Assembly: GCF_014836775.1 (NCBI RefSeq)
Contig: NZ_JACSQD010000006.1
Location: forward strand, 248,001 to 312,000
Direction: 5' to 3'
DNA: 64,000 nt
From: Arthrobacter gallicola
Lineage (GTDB): Bacteria > Actinomycetota > Actinomycetes > Actinomycetales > Micrococcaceae
Shown: one piece after another, positions 34,752 to 42,987 of the stretch
Layout of the letters: each line of letters starts with the position of its first letter
How positions within the stretch are numbered: position 1 is the stretch's first letter
Notes under the pieces: generated by a model
What the model was told of the DNA's origin: nothing
Database searches by the model: none
What the model saw: only the letters and a program-made list of their open reading frames with translations
Program-made: the position numbers and the translations under genes

Positions 34752-35477
34752 CTAAAGCGTCTCGGGAATGTCGCGCCCGGGAAAAAGTGTCGAATATTGC
34801 CGCCGATACATTCGACGCCCGACGACGCGGTAGGCGAGACGAACCGGCGCAGGGATTTCCTTGAAGAGTTCTTTCCGGTCTTCCGGAGGATTCGTGGCCA
34901 ACACCATACCGAGGTAGCTCACCAGGAATTTCTTGTCGAGCTGGTCGATCCCGTGCTGGCCGACCGCGTTCATTTCCTTTTCGTTCAGGACCCTGTCCAC
35001 AGCAGGCATTACCTCAGTGACTTCGCGCCGCAGATGCACTTTCAGCAGAGTGGACAGGTCCTCGTAGCGTTCAGCGAGTTCCTCACTGACCGCTTTGCCT
35101 GCCGTCTGCATCCAGCGCCGCCGGACCGGGTCGATCCCCTCAAGCCGGTCCGTCACCTTCCGGTGCTGCTCCAGCATCTGGGCTACATGCAGCGCGCACG
35201 CCGGCGCCCGGTCGGCCAGCTGCGGATACATCAGCAGGTCTTCGCCCTCATGGTGGATGTGAAGGGTACCGTCGAAGTTTCCGAGCACCTCCCCCACGTA
35301 CGCAGCGCGGACGGTATCTCCAGCCGCGGTGGACTGCACCAGGCCGGGCGCCTCGTCGTACGCCCAGAGGAAAAATCGGTGAATGCGCCGCATTCCCGCG
35401 GTCCCGGTGCACAGGATGGGCCCCGGCGGCAGGGGAGCCGCGGTTTCGCCGGGTTCAGCCGTAAAAAAGTCGGCCAT
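34752..35477 (-). CDS. Hemerythrin HHE-domain protein
   Basis: A 241-residue protein whose N-terminal two thirds form a hemerythrin four-helix bundle. Likely iron ligands are the His in 'RRIHRFF', 'LHIHHEGEDLLMYP' (HxxxE), the His in 'ALHVAQMLEQH' and 'LKVHLRREVTEVMP' (HxxxE). A C-terminal tail of about 70 residues is basic. Proteins of this type bind O2 or NO, or handle iron under stress. No partner gene is adjacent. Confidence 0.85.
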   Translation of the reverse strand: MADFFTAEPGETAAPLPPGPILCTGTAGMRRIHRFFLWAYDEAPGLVQSTAAGDTVRAAYVGEVLGNFDGTLHIHHEGEDLLMYPQLADRAPACALHVAQMLEQHRKVTDRLEGIDPVRRRWMQTAGKAVSEELAERYEDLSTLLKVHLRREVTEVMPAVDRVLNEKEMNAVGQHGIDQLDKKFLVSYLGMVLATNPPEDRKELFKEIPAPVRLAYRVVGRRMYRRQYSTLFPGRDIPETL

Positions 35478-35772
35478 TTGGATCGCCCCTTACGGTGTTC
35501 AGGCTGGACCGGGCCGCCCGACAACAGTTTAAGTGCGCCGTGTCACACCACACAATGAACGAACCTAACGGGGCTACGCACTACGGCACACACCCACGGC
35601 CCCCTCTAGCGGGATTCCTCGTCACGACCGCGCCGACGGTCTTCGCCATCGTTGATGTCGGATTCGAGATCGGAGATCCTTTCAGTGGTGACGACGCCGG
35701 CCCCTCACCCCACGGTGTCAGCTGTCCCCGCCTTGCCGCCGCCTTAGGGCGGCAGGGAACTACGCTGGGGGC
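35478..35772. other. Intergenic region with a short minus-strand coding-like tail
   Basis: No convincing gene. On the minus strand, 35606–35701 is an open stretch ending 'ERISDLESDINDGEDRRRGR' and 'DEESR' before TAG at 35606–35608. It has no start codon after the preceding in-frame stop, so it may be a worn-out gene end. Promoters for the divergent hemerythrin and phosphatase genes should also lie here. Confidence 0.3.
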
Positions 35773-36480
35773 ATGGCAACAGTAATCCTCGTGCGGCACG
35801 GCCGCACCACAGCGAATGCCTCGGGCCTGCTGGCCGGGCGGACCCCCGGGGTCAGCCTCGACGACGTCGGCCGGAACCAGGCGGACGCAACCGGGCAACG
35901 GCTCGCCGTCGTGCCCCTGGTCGGAGTGGTGTCGAGTCCGCTCGAGCGCTGCCGGCAGACCGCGCAGTTCATCCTCGACCAGCAGGCGGGCAGCCCGCAT
36001 GCGCCGGTCGACGGCGACCTCACCGAATGCGACTATGGCCAGTGGCAGGGGCAGACCCTGGCTGACCTGGCGAAAGAGGATCTGTGGAAGGTCGTGCAGA
36101 CCCAGCCCTCCGCCGTCGTTTTCCCCGGCGGTGAGTCCATGGCTGCGATGCAGGCCCGGTCGGTGGCGGCGATCCGGCGGCACGACGCCGCGTTCGAGGC
36201 CGAGCACGGTCCGGGCGCCGTCTGGGTGGCGGTGAGCCACGGGGACATCATCAAGTCGGTCCTGGCCGACGCGCTCGGTATGCACCTGGATCTGTTCCAG
36301 CGGATCGACGTCGGGCCGGCGTCCGTGTCGATCGTGCGCTACGGCCCGGGGCGGCCCACCGTGCACGCCACCAATACCGACGCCGGAGACCTCTCCTGGC
36401 TGGCTGCTGTCCACGGAGCGCAGGATGCGCCGGTCGGTGGTGGCGCAGGCCACGCAGCACCGCGCGTCCAAGGAGCCTAA
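35773..36480 (+). CDS. Histidine phosphatase / phosphoglycerate-mutase-like (MSMEG_4193 family)
   Basis: A 235-residue histidine phosphatase with the catalytic RHG at 'LVRHGRTTANA', the arginine in 'SSPLERCRQTA', Glu in 'LTECDYGQW' and the second His in 'AVSHGDIIKSVLADAL'. In actinobacteria this gene commonly precedes the DUF3090 and SCO1664-family genes, as it does here (9 nt gap to the next gene). The true substrate is not established. Confidence 0.9.
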   Translation: MATVILVRHGRTTANASGLLAGRTPGVSLDDVGRNQADATGQRLAVVPLVGVVSSPLERCRQTAQFILDQQAGSPHAPVDGDLTECDYGQWQGQTLADLAKEDLWKVVQTQPSAVVFPGGESMAAMQARSVAAIRRHDAAFEAEHGPGAVWVAVSHGDIIKSVLADALGMHLDLFQRIDVGPASVSIVRYGPGRPTVHATNTDAGDLSWLAAVHGAQDAPVGGGAGHAAPRVQGA

Positions 36481-36489
36481 AGTAGTCCT

Positions 36490-37050
36490 ATGCCTACAAC
36501 CGTTCACGATTTCGACTGGCCGGACCGCGTAGTAGTCGGCACCGTCGGCGTCCCCGGTCAGCGCACGTTCTACCTGCAGGCGCGGGCAGGCAAGCAGCTC
36601 ATCAGCATCGCCATGGAGAAGCTGCAGGCGGACCAGCTCGCCGAGAAGATCGATGAGATCCTCGACCAGCTGATGACCATCGACGGCAACCCCTTCCACG
36701 TGCCCGCGAACACTCCCCTGGAGCTGGTCGACAACGACGATCTGGACACTGTGGAGGAACAGTTCCGCGCCGGCGTGATGAGCCTGGGCTGGGATCCGAC
36801 GACGGCGCAGGTCGTCATCGAGGCCTACCCCCTCGAGGAAGTTGATGAGGACGACGACGGGCTCCTCGAGGAAGGCGACGACGACGATGCTGACGCCGCC
36901 GAGGTGCTGCGGGTGCGGATGCCGGTGGGCACTGCCCGGGCCTTCGCGAAGCGCACGCGGGAAGTGGTGGGCGCCGGGCGTCCGATCTGCGTGATCTGCG
37001 GACAGCCGATCGACGACGACGGCCACACCTGCGCCCTCCCCGAAAACTAA
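36490..37050 (+). CDS. DUF3090 family protein
   Basis: A 186-residue DUF3090 protein, a conserved actinobacterial family of unknown role. It starts 'MPTTVHDFDWPDRVVVGTVG', has a long acidic loop ('EEVDEDDDGLLEEGDDDDAD') and ends in a small zinc-ribbon-like motif CVICGQP…GHTC. It overlaps the next gene by 1 nt (TAATG). A decayed second copy of its C-terminal third is found near 41.85–42.03 kb. Confidence 0.92.
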   Translation: MPTTVHDFDWPDRVVVGTVGVPGQRTFYLQARAGKQLISIAMEKLQADQLAEKIDEILDQLMTIDGNPFHVPANTPLELVDNDDLDTVEEQFRAGVMSLGWDPTTAQVVIEAYPLEEVDEDDDGLLEEGDDDDADAAEVLRVRMPVGTARAFAKRTREVVGAGRPICVICGQPIDDDGHTCALPEN

Positions 37051-37817
37051 TGCCGGAGCCTGACCTGCTCACCGATGAGCTGACACTCACCGGGCGGATT
37101 ACGACGGCGTCGAACGCCACGTTCCTAGGCAGCATCGGCGACGCGGAAGTTGTCTATAAACCCATTGCGGGCGAGAAGCCGCTGTGGGATTTCCCCGACG
37201 GTTGCCTGGCCCACCGTGAAGTCGCCGCCTACCTGGTGTCTGAGGCTTTGGGCTGGAACATCGTGCCGCGCACCTGGCTGCGCGACGGGCCCTTGGGCGA
37301 AGGCATGGTCCAGCTTTGGCAGGACGCCGATCCGGAGCAGGACGCGGTGGACCTGGTACCTCTTGGTGAGGTGCCGGAGTCCGGGTTCAAGCTCGTGCTC
37401 GAGGGCGAGGACCAGGCCGGGCAGATCGTCGCCCTGATTCATGAAGACACTGCGGTGCTGCGGCGGATGGCGGTGTTCGACGTCGTCGTCAACAATGCCG
37501 ACCGCAAAGGCAATCACGTCCTGGCTATGCCCGGCGGGCACCGGTACGGCGTGGACCACGGGGTCACCCTCCACGCCGAGCACAAGCTGCGGACCGTGCT
37601 CTGGGGATGGATCGGCGAGAAGCTGACCGACGAGGAACTTGAAGGAATTGACCGGGTTCTCACTGCTTTGGAGGGTGAGCTTGGCGAGAAGCTGGCTGAG
37701 CTGCTGACCGCCGAGGAAATCGAGGCGCTTGCCGCGCGCTGTGTGCGGCTGCGCACGACGGCGGTGTTCCCCGGCCCGAGCGGCGGGATGCCTGCCGTTC
37801 CCTGGCCACTGTTTTAG
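37050..37817 (+). CDS. SCO1664 family protein (PI3/PI4-kinase-like fold)
   Basis: A 255-residue protein of the actinobacterial SCO1664 family, which shows distant likeness to phosphatidylinositol-kinase/HipA-like kinases. It has 'VYKPIAGEKPLWDFPDGCLA' (ATP-binding Lys region), 'MAVFDVVVNNADRKGNHVLA' (catalytic-loop-like Asn/Asp) and 'YGVDHGVTLHAEHKL' (metal-site-like Asp). It is translationally coupled to DUF3090. In many relatives mshC (mycothiol synthesis) follows next, but here convergent small genes follow instead. Confidence 0.9.
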   Translation: MPEPDLLTDELTLTGRITTASNATFLGSIGDAEVVYKPIAGEKPLWDFPDGCLAHREVAAYLVSEALGWNIVPRTWLRDGPLGEGMVQLWQDADPEQDAVDLVPLGEVPESGFKLVLEGEDQAGQIVALIHEDTAVLRRMAVFDVVVNNADRKGNHVLAMPGGHRYGVDHGVTLHAEHKLRTVLWGWIGEKLTDEELEGIDRVLTALEGELGEKLAELLTAEEIEALAARCVRLRTTAVFPGPSGGMPAVPWPLF

Positions 37818-37828
37818 CTAGGGTCTCC

Positions 37829-38188
37829 TTATCCTCCGTAGGGATCGTAATTGGCCAGAGCGACCACCAGCCAAACAACAGCGGCCAGGACCGTTCCCTG
37901 CCAGATCAGGGACGGAATGATGTACAGGCGGGCGGCGCGTCTCTTGTTTCCGCTGATGAGTGCCACGATGAATCCCGCTACCCCTCCGAGCAGGACAATC
38001 AGGCCGGACAAGACAATGAAGTCCAAGGTGGGGTCGCCGGAGCCTCCCCGGCCCAGCATGCTGATGAGCGGACCGGTGATGATCACCCAGACGATCGTCA
38101 CGAGGAGCATCCCCGTTATGGCCGCCCCACTGAAACGTGTCCTTTGGGGGTCTGTTGCGGGAGGAACCGAAGTCTTCCCCTGGCTCAT
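37829..38188 (-). CDS. Small three-TM membrane protein
   Basis: A 119-residue protein with a polar start ('MSQGKTSVPPATDPQRTRFS') and three hydrophobic segments ('AITGMLLVTIVWVIITGPL', 'FIVLSGLIVLLGGVAGFIV', 'LIWQGTVLAAVVWLVVAL'). The ATG at 38188 has GGAAG upstream. It is convergent with the SCO1664 gene, 11 nt away, and downstream of the DUF4177 gene by 17 nt, so these two may form an operon. Function unknown. Confidence 0.7.
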   Translation of the reverse strand: MSQGKTSVPPATDPQRTRFSGAAITGMLLVTIVWVIITGPLISMLGRGGSGDPTLDFIVLSGLIVLLGGVAGFIVALISGNKRRAARLYIIPSLIWQGTVLAAVVWLVVALANYDPYGG

Positions 38189-38205
38189 GCCATCTTCCAC
38201 CGCAG

Positions 38206-38415
38206 TTAGCCGAGACTTTCGAAAACCATCGTCGCCTGGATCCGGTCTCCACCGCCAAAACCCTTGCTGCCGCTGCTCGCGGTGGTCACCGTGTGGAGCC
38301 GGTACCCCTTCGCAGCCTGCTCGTTGATGGCCTGTTCCAGGGACGTCAGATTTCCTGATCCGGACCCCATGAATTTCTCTTTCAGAATTACTTGCAGAAC
38401 TACATAGTGCGGCAT
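38206..38415 (-). CDS. DUF4177 domain protein
   Basis: A 69-residue protein matching the small DUF4177 family: 'MPHYVVLQVILKEKFMG', then 'LEQAINEQAAKGYRLHTVTT' and 'RIQATMVFESLG'. GGGGGAC precedes the ATG at 38415. It is a compact alpha/beta protein of unknown function, probably co-transcribed with the three-TM protein downstream. Confidence 0.78.
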   Translation of the reverse strand: MPHYVVLQVILKEKFMGSGSGNLTSLEQAINEQAAKGYRLHTVTTASSGSKGFGGGDRIQATMVFESLG

Positions 38416-38483
38416 GATGTCCCCCATTTTTGTCGATTAGAAAGGGAATGCTACCGGATGGCTGTGGCCCACCTGGGGATTTC

Positions 38484-38954
38484 CTATGGCGCTGGAGTTT
38501 GGTCTTGATTCGGTTCCATGACAAGGAATCTGTTGCGGGAATCGATGAGGTTCTGCATGTAACGGCCCAGCACCAGTTTCTCCACCAGTCGGCCAAGCGG
38601 GCCGAAGGGAGCTTCAAACTCGATGCGGTCGATCATGACCGTGCCGGCCGAATCCTCTTTGAATTCGTGCTCATGCCGGAACCGCTTGAACGGTCCTTTG
38701 ACCTGCTCATCGACGAAGTAGTCGGGGGCTTCCATGCCGGTGATGCGACTCGTCATCCTGAGCGGGACACCGAAGTGCCAAGCCCGCCAGGTGACGTCCT
38801 CGCCCAGGGAAATGAGGCCCGTAGTCACACCCGCGACCGCCTCTTCGCGGGACCGGGCCATCGAGTCTTTGTGGGCGTCGATGTTCCGCGCACGGTCGAA
38901 CAACTCGGCACTGGGCATGGTGGTCCGGGTGGCGCATTCGAAGGAAACGGTCAT
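38484..38954 (-). CDS. SRPBCC-fold (polyketide cyclase-like) protein
   Basis: A 156-residue protein beginning 'MTVSFECATRTTMPSAELFD' and containing 'DVTWRAWHFGVPLRMTSRIT', 'FKRFRHEHEFKEDSAGTVMI' and 'FGPLGRLVEKLVLGRYMQNL'. This pattern of edge strand, bent sheet and long C-terminal helix is typical of SRPBCC/START-like proteins. The ATG at 38954 is used; the longer upstream frame is not supported. It likely binds a hydrophobic small molecule; ligand unknown. Confidence 0.8.
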   Translation of the reverse strand: MTVSFECATRTTMPSAELFDRARNIDAHKDSMARSREEAVAGVTTGLISLGEDVTWRAWHFGVPLRMTSRITGMEAPDYFVDEQVKGPFKRFRHEHEFKEDSAGTVMIDRIEFEAPFGPLGRLVEKLVLGRYMQNLIDSRNRFLVMEPNQDQTPAP

Positions 38955-39172
38955 CTGTGGAGTATTGCAGCTAGCAGGCGGGCCCGGGGCTTTCCATCTG
39001 CGTCGGAGAGGTTTTCGTGAAGCGCCTCCGGCACGAGTACCGGTACAAGGCTGACGAGCCGCGCCTCTAAATGACACATCCCGAAACGGATGGGCCGAAG
39101 GAAGCACCGTTTGAGGTCTGTTCCGTCGCCGTCTAGGGTGGCCGGACAGCTACCACCGGCCAGGAGGAAACA

Positions 39173-39280
39173 ATGAAGTCCGCCTTTCGTGCAGCCCTTC
39201 CCATCCTTGCGGTAGTGCTGCTCGCATGGCACGGGCTGCAGCGCGAAAAGCCTGGCTCCGCTGCCGCCGTCAGGCACTGA
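39173..39280 (+). CDS. Very small single-TM protein (35 residues)
   Basis: A short gene: MKSAFRAALPILAVVLLAW, then HGLQREKPGSAAAVRH. A strong AGGAGG lies 4–9 nt before the ATG at 39173, and the first half is a membrane helix. It precedes another small membrane-protein gene by 53 nt. The size makes it uncertain, but the ribosome site is among the best in the region. Confidence 0.5.
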   Translation: MKSAFRAALPILAVVLLAWHGLQREKPGSAAAVRH

Positions 39281-39333
39281 CTTTCCCTTGTGAACTAGGC
39301 CCGCACAATTCGGCCACAACAAAAGGATCATTG

Positions 39334-39540
39334 ATGCAAAACAAACCGAACCGGATCTTCATTGGTTTGCTGCTCGCGATGTCGCTGGCGGCAGCAGCCC
39401 TCGTCCTGAGCATTCCGGCGCTTTTCGGATCGCCCGGACCAGGGCAGCTCTGGCTCGCCGCAGGGCTCGGATTGCTCACTGCTGCGCTGGGAACGGGTGT
39501 TATGCTCCTTCGCCCGCAGCGCCGGGGCAACGGCTCCTAG
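39334..39540 (+). CDS. Small two-TM membrane protein (68 residues)
   Basis: The protein begins 'MQNKPNRIFIGLLLAMSLAA', has two hydrophobic hairpin segments joined by 'ALFGSPGPGQLW', and ends in a basic tail 'RPQRRGNGS'. AAAAGGA lies about 7 nt upstream of the ATG at 39334, favouring this start over 39226. Function unknown. Confidence 0.65.
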   Translation: MQNKPNRIFIGLLLAMSLAAAALVLSIPALFGSPGPGQLWLAAGLGLLTAALGTGVMLLRPQRRGNGS

Positions 39541-39567
39541 CCGGCACCCGGTGGAAAGGTTCCGGAT

Positions 39568-40026
39568 TCAGTCGACCGGCCAGCAGATCTGGGTGCGCGC
39601 GTTCTCCGGGCTCTGCTCGGTCTCGGGATCTGCAAGGTAGTTCTCCCACATCACTTCGCGCGGTTTGAGCTTGTGATCAGTGAAGAAGCTCTCAACATCC
39701 GCGTAGGTGTTTGCCAAAGTGTCAAACGAACCAACGTGCGTCGCCTCGACAACCCTTCCTGCCGGAAGATGCCCCGGCACAACGTTCCCGGCAGGATCGA
39801 TGATGCCGGGAACCGGGAACCCTGCTTCGACGTTGACCAGGGCTCCGGGCTGCCCGTAGTACTTGCCGAACGGCGGGCCCACAGGCTGCACACCCTGTTT
39901 CTGCAGAGCCGCCATGATGTCGGAGAACGCGTGCGCGAAAAAGTCTGCCAGTCCGGCCATCGGCACCTGCCCGCGAATGGCAGCCGTCGCCTGCTCGGGG
40001 CGTTCGGTGATCTTGATGTCCGTCAT
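39568..40026 (-). CDS. GyrI-like/effector-binding domain protein
   Basis: A 152-residue protein of the GyrI-like small-molecule-binding fold (also the ligand part of some AraC/MerR regulators). It has 'EQATAAIRGQVPMAGLADFF', 'GPPFGKYYGQPGALVNVEAG' and 'THVGSFDTLANTYADVESFF', with the typical final Glu in 'VMWENYLADPE'. There is no DNA-binding domain. The ATG at 40026 follows GGAAAGC. It could sequester a drug or metabolite. Confidence 0.83.
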   Translation of the reverse strand: MTDIKITERPEQATAAIRGQVPMAGLADFFAHAFSDIMAALQKQGVQPVGPPFGKYYGQPGALVNVEAGFPVPGIIDPAGNVVPGHLPAGRVVEATHVGSFDTLANTYADVESFFTDHKLKPREVMWENYLADPETEQSPENARTQICWPVD

Positions 40027-40083
40027 GCTTTCCACGGTTTTGCCCGCCCGGGTGGGTGGTTAGCGCGCCCTGTCCTGTGCACT

Positions 40084-40356
40084 CACCTTACCGAACCGTT
40101 CCAGCGCGGCACGGACCGGGTGCGCTCGGACCAGGCGGGCGCCGGTTTGGGACTGGCCATCGTTCGGAGCATCGTCCAGGCCCACGACGGAACCCTCACC
40201 GTCACGGCACGGCCCGACGGCGGTCTGCGGGTTTCTGCGGGTGCGGACGCCGCTCCTAACGATCCCGCCAGCCCCACAATGCCCGCCCGACGCCGGTCCG
40301 GAGTGCCCGGTCCTATCCGGGGCCACGGGGGAAGGTTAGCTGGGACCCGCGGCTGA
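40084..40356 (+). pseudogene. Remnant of a sensor histidine kinase (ATPase-domain end)
   Basis: An open stretch reads 'LTEPFQRGTDRVRSDQAGAG', 'LGLAIVRSIVQAHDGTLTVT' and 'ARPDGGLRVS', the F-box to G2-box end of a HisKA/HATPase kinase. No N-box, kinase core, membrane segment or start precedes it: the same frame upstream runs through the opposite-strand GyrI-like gene. After about 40,260 the sequence loses the family pattern. It is a broken gene end. Confidence 0.72.
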
Positions 40357-40380
40357 ACCCGGCCTGACCATTCCACCTGT

Positions 40381-41758
40381 ATGCCGCACATTGGCTTACC
40401 TGCGAAAGAAGCAACACTCAGCGACGTACCCGGCACCATCGACAATTCCTGCCCGCTCAGACTCCGCACACTGGCACTGACACTCAGCGCGGTTGTTGCC
40501 GGGGTGGCCATGACCGCCCTGGCGTTCCGGGTTTCCCCTCTTCACGGACTGGATTTCAGCGTCTATCTCAGCGGCGGACAAAGTGTCCTGGACGCCCGCG
40601 GGGAGCTGTACACCAAGGAACTCGTTTACCGTGAAGGCAGCAGCCTGCTCTTCACCTATCCCCCGTTTGCCGCACTGGTTTTCGCCGTGCTTGCCCCGTC
40701 GGGGGTGACGTGGGGGCTCTATTTCTTCACTGCTTTGTCGCTGCTGATCGCCGCGGCGACTTCGCTGGCGGCCGTGGCGTATATGTTCCGGCAGCCCTCG
40801 GTTGCGGCCATGCTGAGGCATCCGGGGCTGCGCGCACTGGCTGCCGCCGGCGTCGGCTTTGTGATGCTGCTTGGACCGTGGCGGGAGACGATGAGCTTCG
40901 GGCAGATCAACATCCTGCTGTTCGGCCTGATCATGTCCGACTTTCTGATCAAACGGAACGCCTGGCCCACCGGCTTCCTGACCGGGATCGCTGCGGGTAT
41001 CAAACTCACGCCGCTGGTCTTTGGCCTGTGGTCCGCAGGGACTGGCGCGGGTGCGGAACATGGCGGCCGGTTTCGTTGCCAGCGTCGGACTTGGTTTCCT
41101 GATCCTTCCGGCCGAGTCGCGGACCTACTGGCTGGAGCTGCTGCCGGACACCTCACGGATTGGCGGCGCCGGGTACGTGGACAACCTGAGCTTCAAGGGC
41201 GCGATCCTGCATTTTGCTGGATCGGACTTTGCCGTGGGTCTGCCCTGGCTCGTGCTGTCTGTTGCGGTGGTTGGGGTGACGGCAGTCCTTATTCGGCGGG
41301 CCTCCGGGCGCGGCGAGGAGCTGCCCGCGGTCGCGGCGACGGCGCTGCTGATGCTGCTTATCTCGCCCGTGTCCTGGTCGCACCACTGGGTGTGGGTGCC
41401 TCTTTTCCTTGCCTTCCTGGTCCGCAACCTGGGGGATTTCACGTCGGCGGGGACGGCGCTGGGGTATGGGCCTGCTGGTCTCCGGTGTTGTGGTCTTTCT
41501 GCTGTCGCCCAATCCATTGGGTTCCTCATGGGACCGCCCAATCTCGACTCGCAGATTCCTGCTCCCTGGTTGATGGCCTCGAGCGTAGGTGTTTTCTGGG
41601 CGGCGGTGGGGCTCGTGGGGTGGTCGTTTGTTGCCCTGATGGACAGGAAGGGACGGCCGCCGGTCGTCAATGGTGTTCACGCCGAAAGTTGTGCTCTGCC
41701 ACGCTCCCGAGACGCGACGCCGACGCCACCCGCGTGTCCGGAACAGTTCAAACGCTGA
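40381..41758 (+). pseudogene. GT87 (DUF2029) mannosyltransferase-like membrane protein, frameshifted
   Basis: The first frame encodes the N-terminal half of a polytopic GT87 alpha-mannosyltransferase ('SPLHGLDFSVYLSGGQSVLD', 'FTYPPFAALVFAVLAPSG', 'SFGQINILLFGLIMSDFLI', 'GIAAGIKLTPLVFGLW'). Family sequence then continues in other frames. 'VRRDWRG' is in a second frame near 41,030–41,050, then 'RNMAAGFVASVGLGFLILPA' to 'WVWVPLFLAFLVRNLGDF' in a third. 'MGLLVSGVVVFLLSP' is again out of frame at about 41,466–41,510, before 'WLMASSVGVFWAAVGLVGW' returns. At least three or four indels make this a decayed gene. Intact relatives add mannose to lipomannan-type glycolipids. Confidence 0.8.
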
Positions 41759-41844
41759 GAATATCAAGTTATTTGCGATGTTCCAGGCTAGCCATGTGTG
41801 CGGAGATGCACTGCGCGGACGTCCACTGGAGCTACGTTCAGAGC

Positions 41845-42097
41845 GGCGGTCGAGGCCTACGACATCGAGGAAGTCAATGGGGACGGCGACGGACTTGTCG
41901 ACGATGACGATGCAGATGCCGCCGAGGTGCTGCGGGTGCGGAAGCCGGCGAGAATCGCCCGGATCGGCCGACCGCGTGATCGGGGGCAGCCGGTCGACGC
42001 TGCCGGCAACCTGCGCCATGCCTGAGGCCTGATGCCGCCGCTGAACCTCCTCGCTGACGAACTCACGCTCACCGGGCAGATAACGACGGCGCCCAAC
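41845..42097 (+). pseudogene. Decayed second copy of the DUF3090 end and SCO1664 start
   Basis: Translated pieces 'VEAYDIEEVNGDGDGLVDDD', 'DADAAEVLRVRKPA' and 'GRPRDRGQPVDAAGN' mirror the C-terminal third of the intact DUF3090 protein at 36.8–37.05 kb. A stretch of 24 nt ending 'gtgcgg' is identical at DNA level. About 25 codons are missing inside. From 42,032 'MPPLNLLADELTLTGQITTA' mirrors the start of the intact SCO1664-family protein ('LLTDELTLTGRITTA'), then decays. Gene order and spacing match the intact pair, so this is a degraded duplication or a remnant of a foreign copy. Confidence 0.8.
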
Positions 42098-42249
42098 CCC
42101 CACTTCCCCTATCTCCACCGCTATCGCTATCGAGCCCGAGGATGCAGAGGACTCCTTTAGCATGAACGCCGACATCGAAGCCCCTCGCATGCCGCCAGAA
42201 TCATTATCGATTTGGGGGTTACGGCCAACGACACAGCATCAAGGGCGCG

Positions 42250-42987
42250 CTACCGAAAGTCTTTGTTATCCCGCACCTGTACTGCGTGATCGGTTCCGCC
42301 AGGGCCACGTGTGACCTTCCAAACAATCGGGTTGTCATCATTTGGCGGGACAAAGACCAGATACCAAGGATGGTTACCCTTACCTTCGGCGCGAAAAGCT
42401 CCCCTGAGCTCACCGAGAGTCCAGCGACCCGTCAAACCATCTTCAGTCCATTTCCGAACCAATGCACCAACCACGGCTAACGGTATAGCAGAAGGGAGGA
42501 AAACACGTCGCCTTTTACCTGAAGGGCTCGTAAGGTAGACCTCGCTTTGATCTTCCTCCGGTGTAAATGCCGCCCAGAGATCGACAGGTTCTTCGCTCCC
42601 CTCATTGGCGTCTTCGTCCGACACACTGTCACTCGCCTGTCGAATGGAAAGATTCGAAACTTTCTCATCCACGCTCCAGAGCGCTTGTCTAAGTTCCCCC
42701 AACACCTCCCGCTGGTGAAGATCTGCGCTCCTCGCAGCCCTGTTCTGCCGTCGAAAGATTAGATACGCCAACAGAACGCCGACAAGCGAGATGACGACAC
42801 CAACGCATCCAATGGCATTTAATAAGGCCTGTTCTAGGTTTCCACCACCTTGGGACCATATAAGAGCACAGGATCCGACAGCTGCACCGACGGCTACGCC
42901 ACAAACGATCACGTCAAATAGAACTGCATTCCGCGGATTGGCCCCTTCAGCGTGGACTACCGTGGCGTTTTCACTATGTTTCCCCAT
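42250..42987 (-). CDS. Two-TM protein with C-terminal soluble domain (island gene)
   Basis: A 245-residue protein with two N-terminal hydrophobic segments ('LFDVIVCGVAVGAAVGSCAL' and 'IGCVGVVISLVGVLLAYLIF'). A charged, probably coiled-coil stretch follows, then a C-terminal domain of about 100 residues ('KWTEDGLTGRWTLGELRGAF', 'NHPWYLVFVPPNDDNPIVWK'). The DNA is visibly more AT-rich with less strict codon use than the flanks. It is divergent from the kinase gene across a 350-nt gap. A membrane-anchored sensor or effector is plausible; no family was recognised. Confidence 0.7.
   Translation of the reverse strand: MGKHSENATVVHAEGANPRNAVLFDVIVCGVAVGAAVGSCALIWSQGGGNLEQALLNAIGCVGVVISLVGVLLAYLIFRRQNRAARSADLHQREVLGELRQALWSVDEKVSNLSIRQASDSVSDEDANEGSEEPVDLWAAFTPEEDQSEVYLTSPSGKRRRVFLPSAIPLAVVGALVRKWTEDGLTGRWTLGELRGAFRAEGKGNHPWYLVFVPPNDDNPIVWKVTRGPGGTDHAVQVRDNKDFR

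Noticed and set aside
35495..35785. 96-codon open frame between hemerythrin and phosphatase genes
   Set aside because: No ribosome site or recognisable features, and it overlaps the start of the phosphatase gene out of frame.
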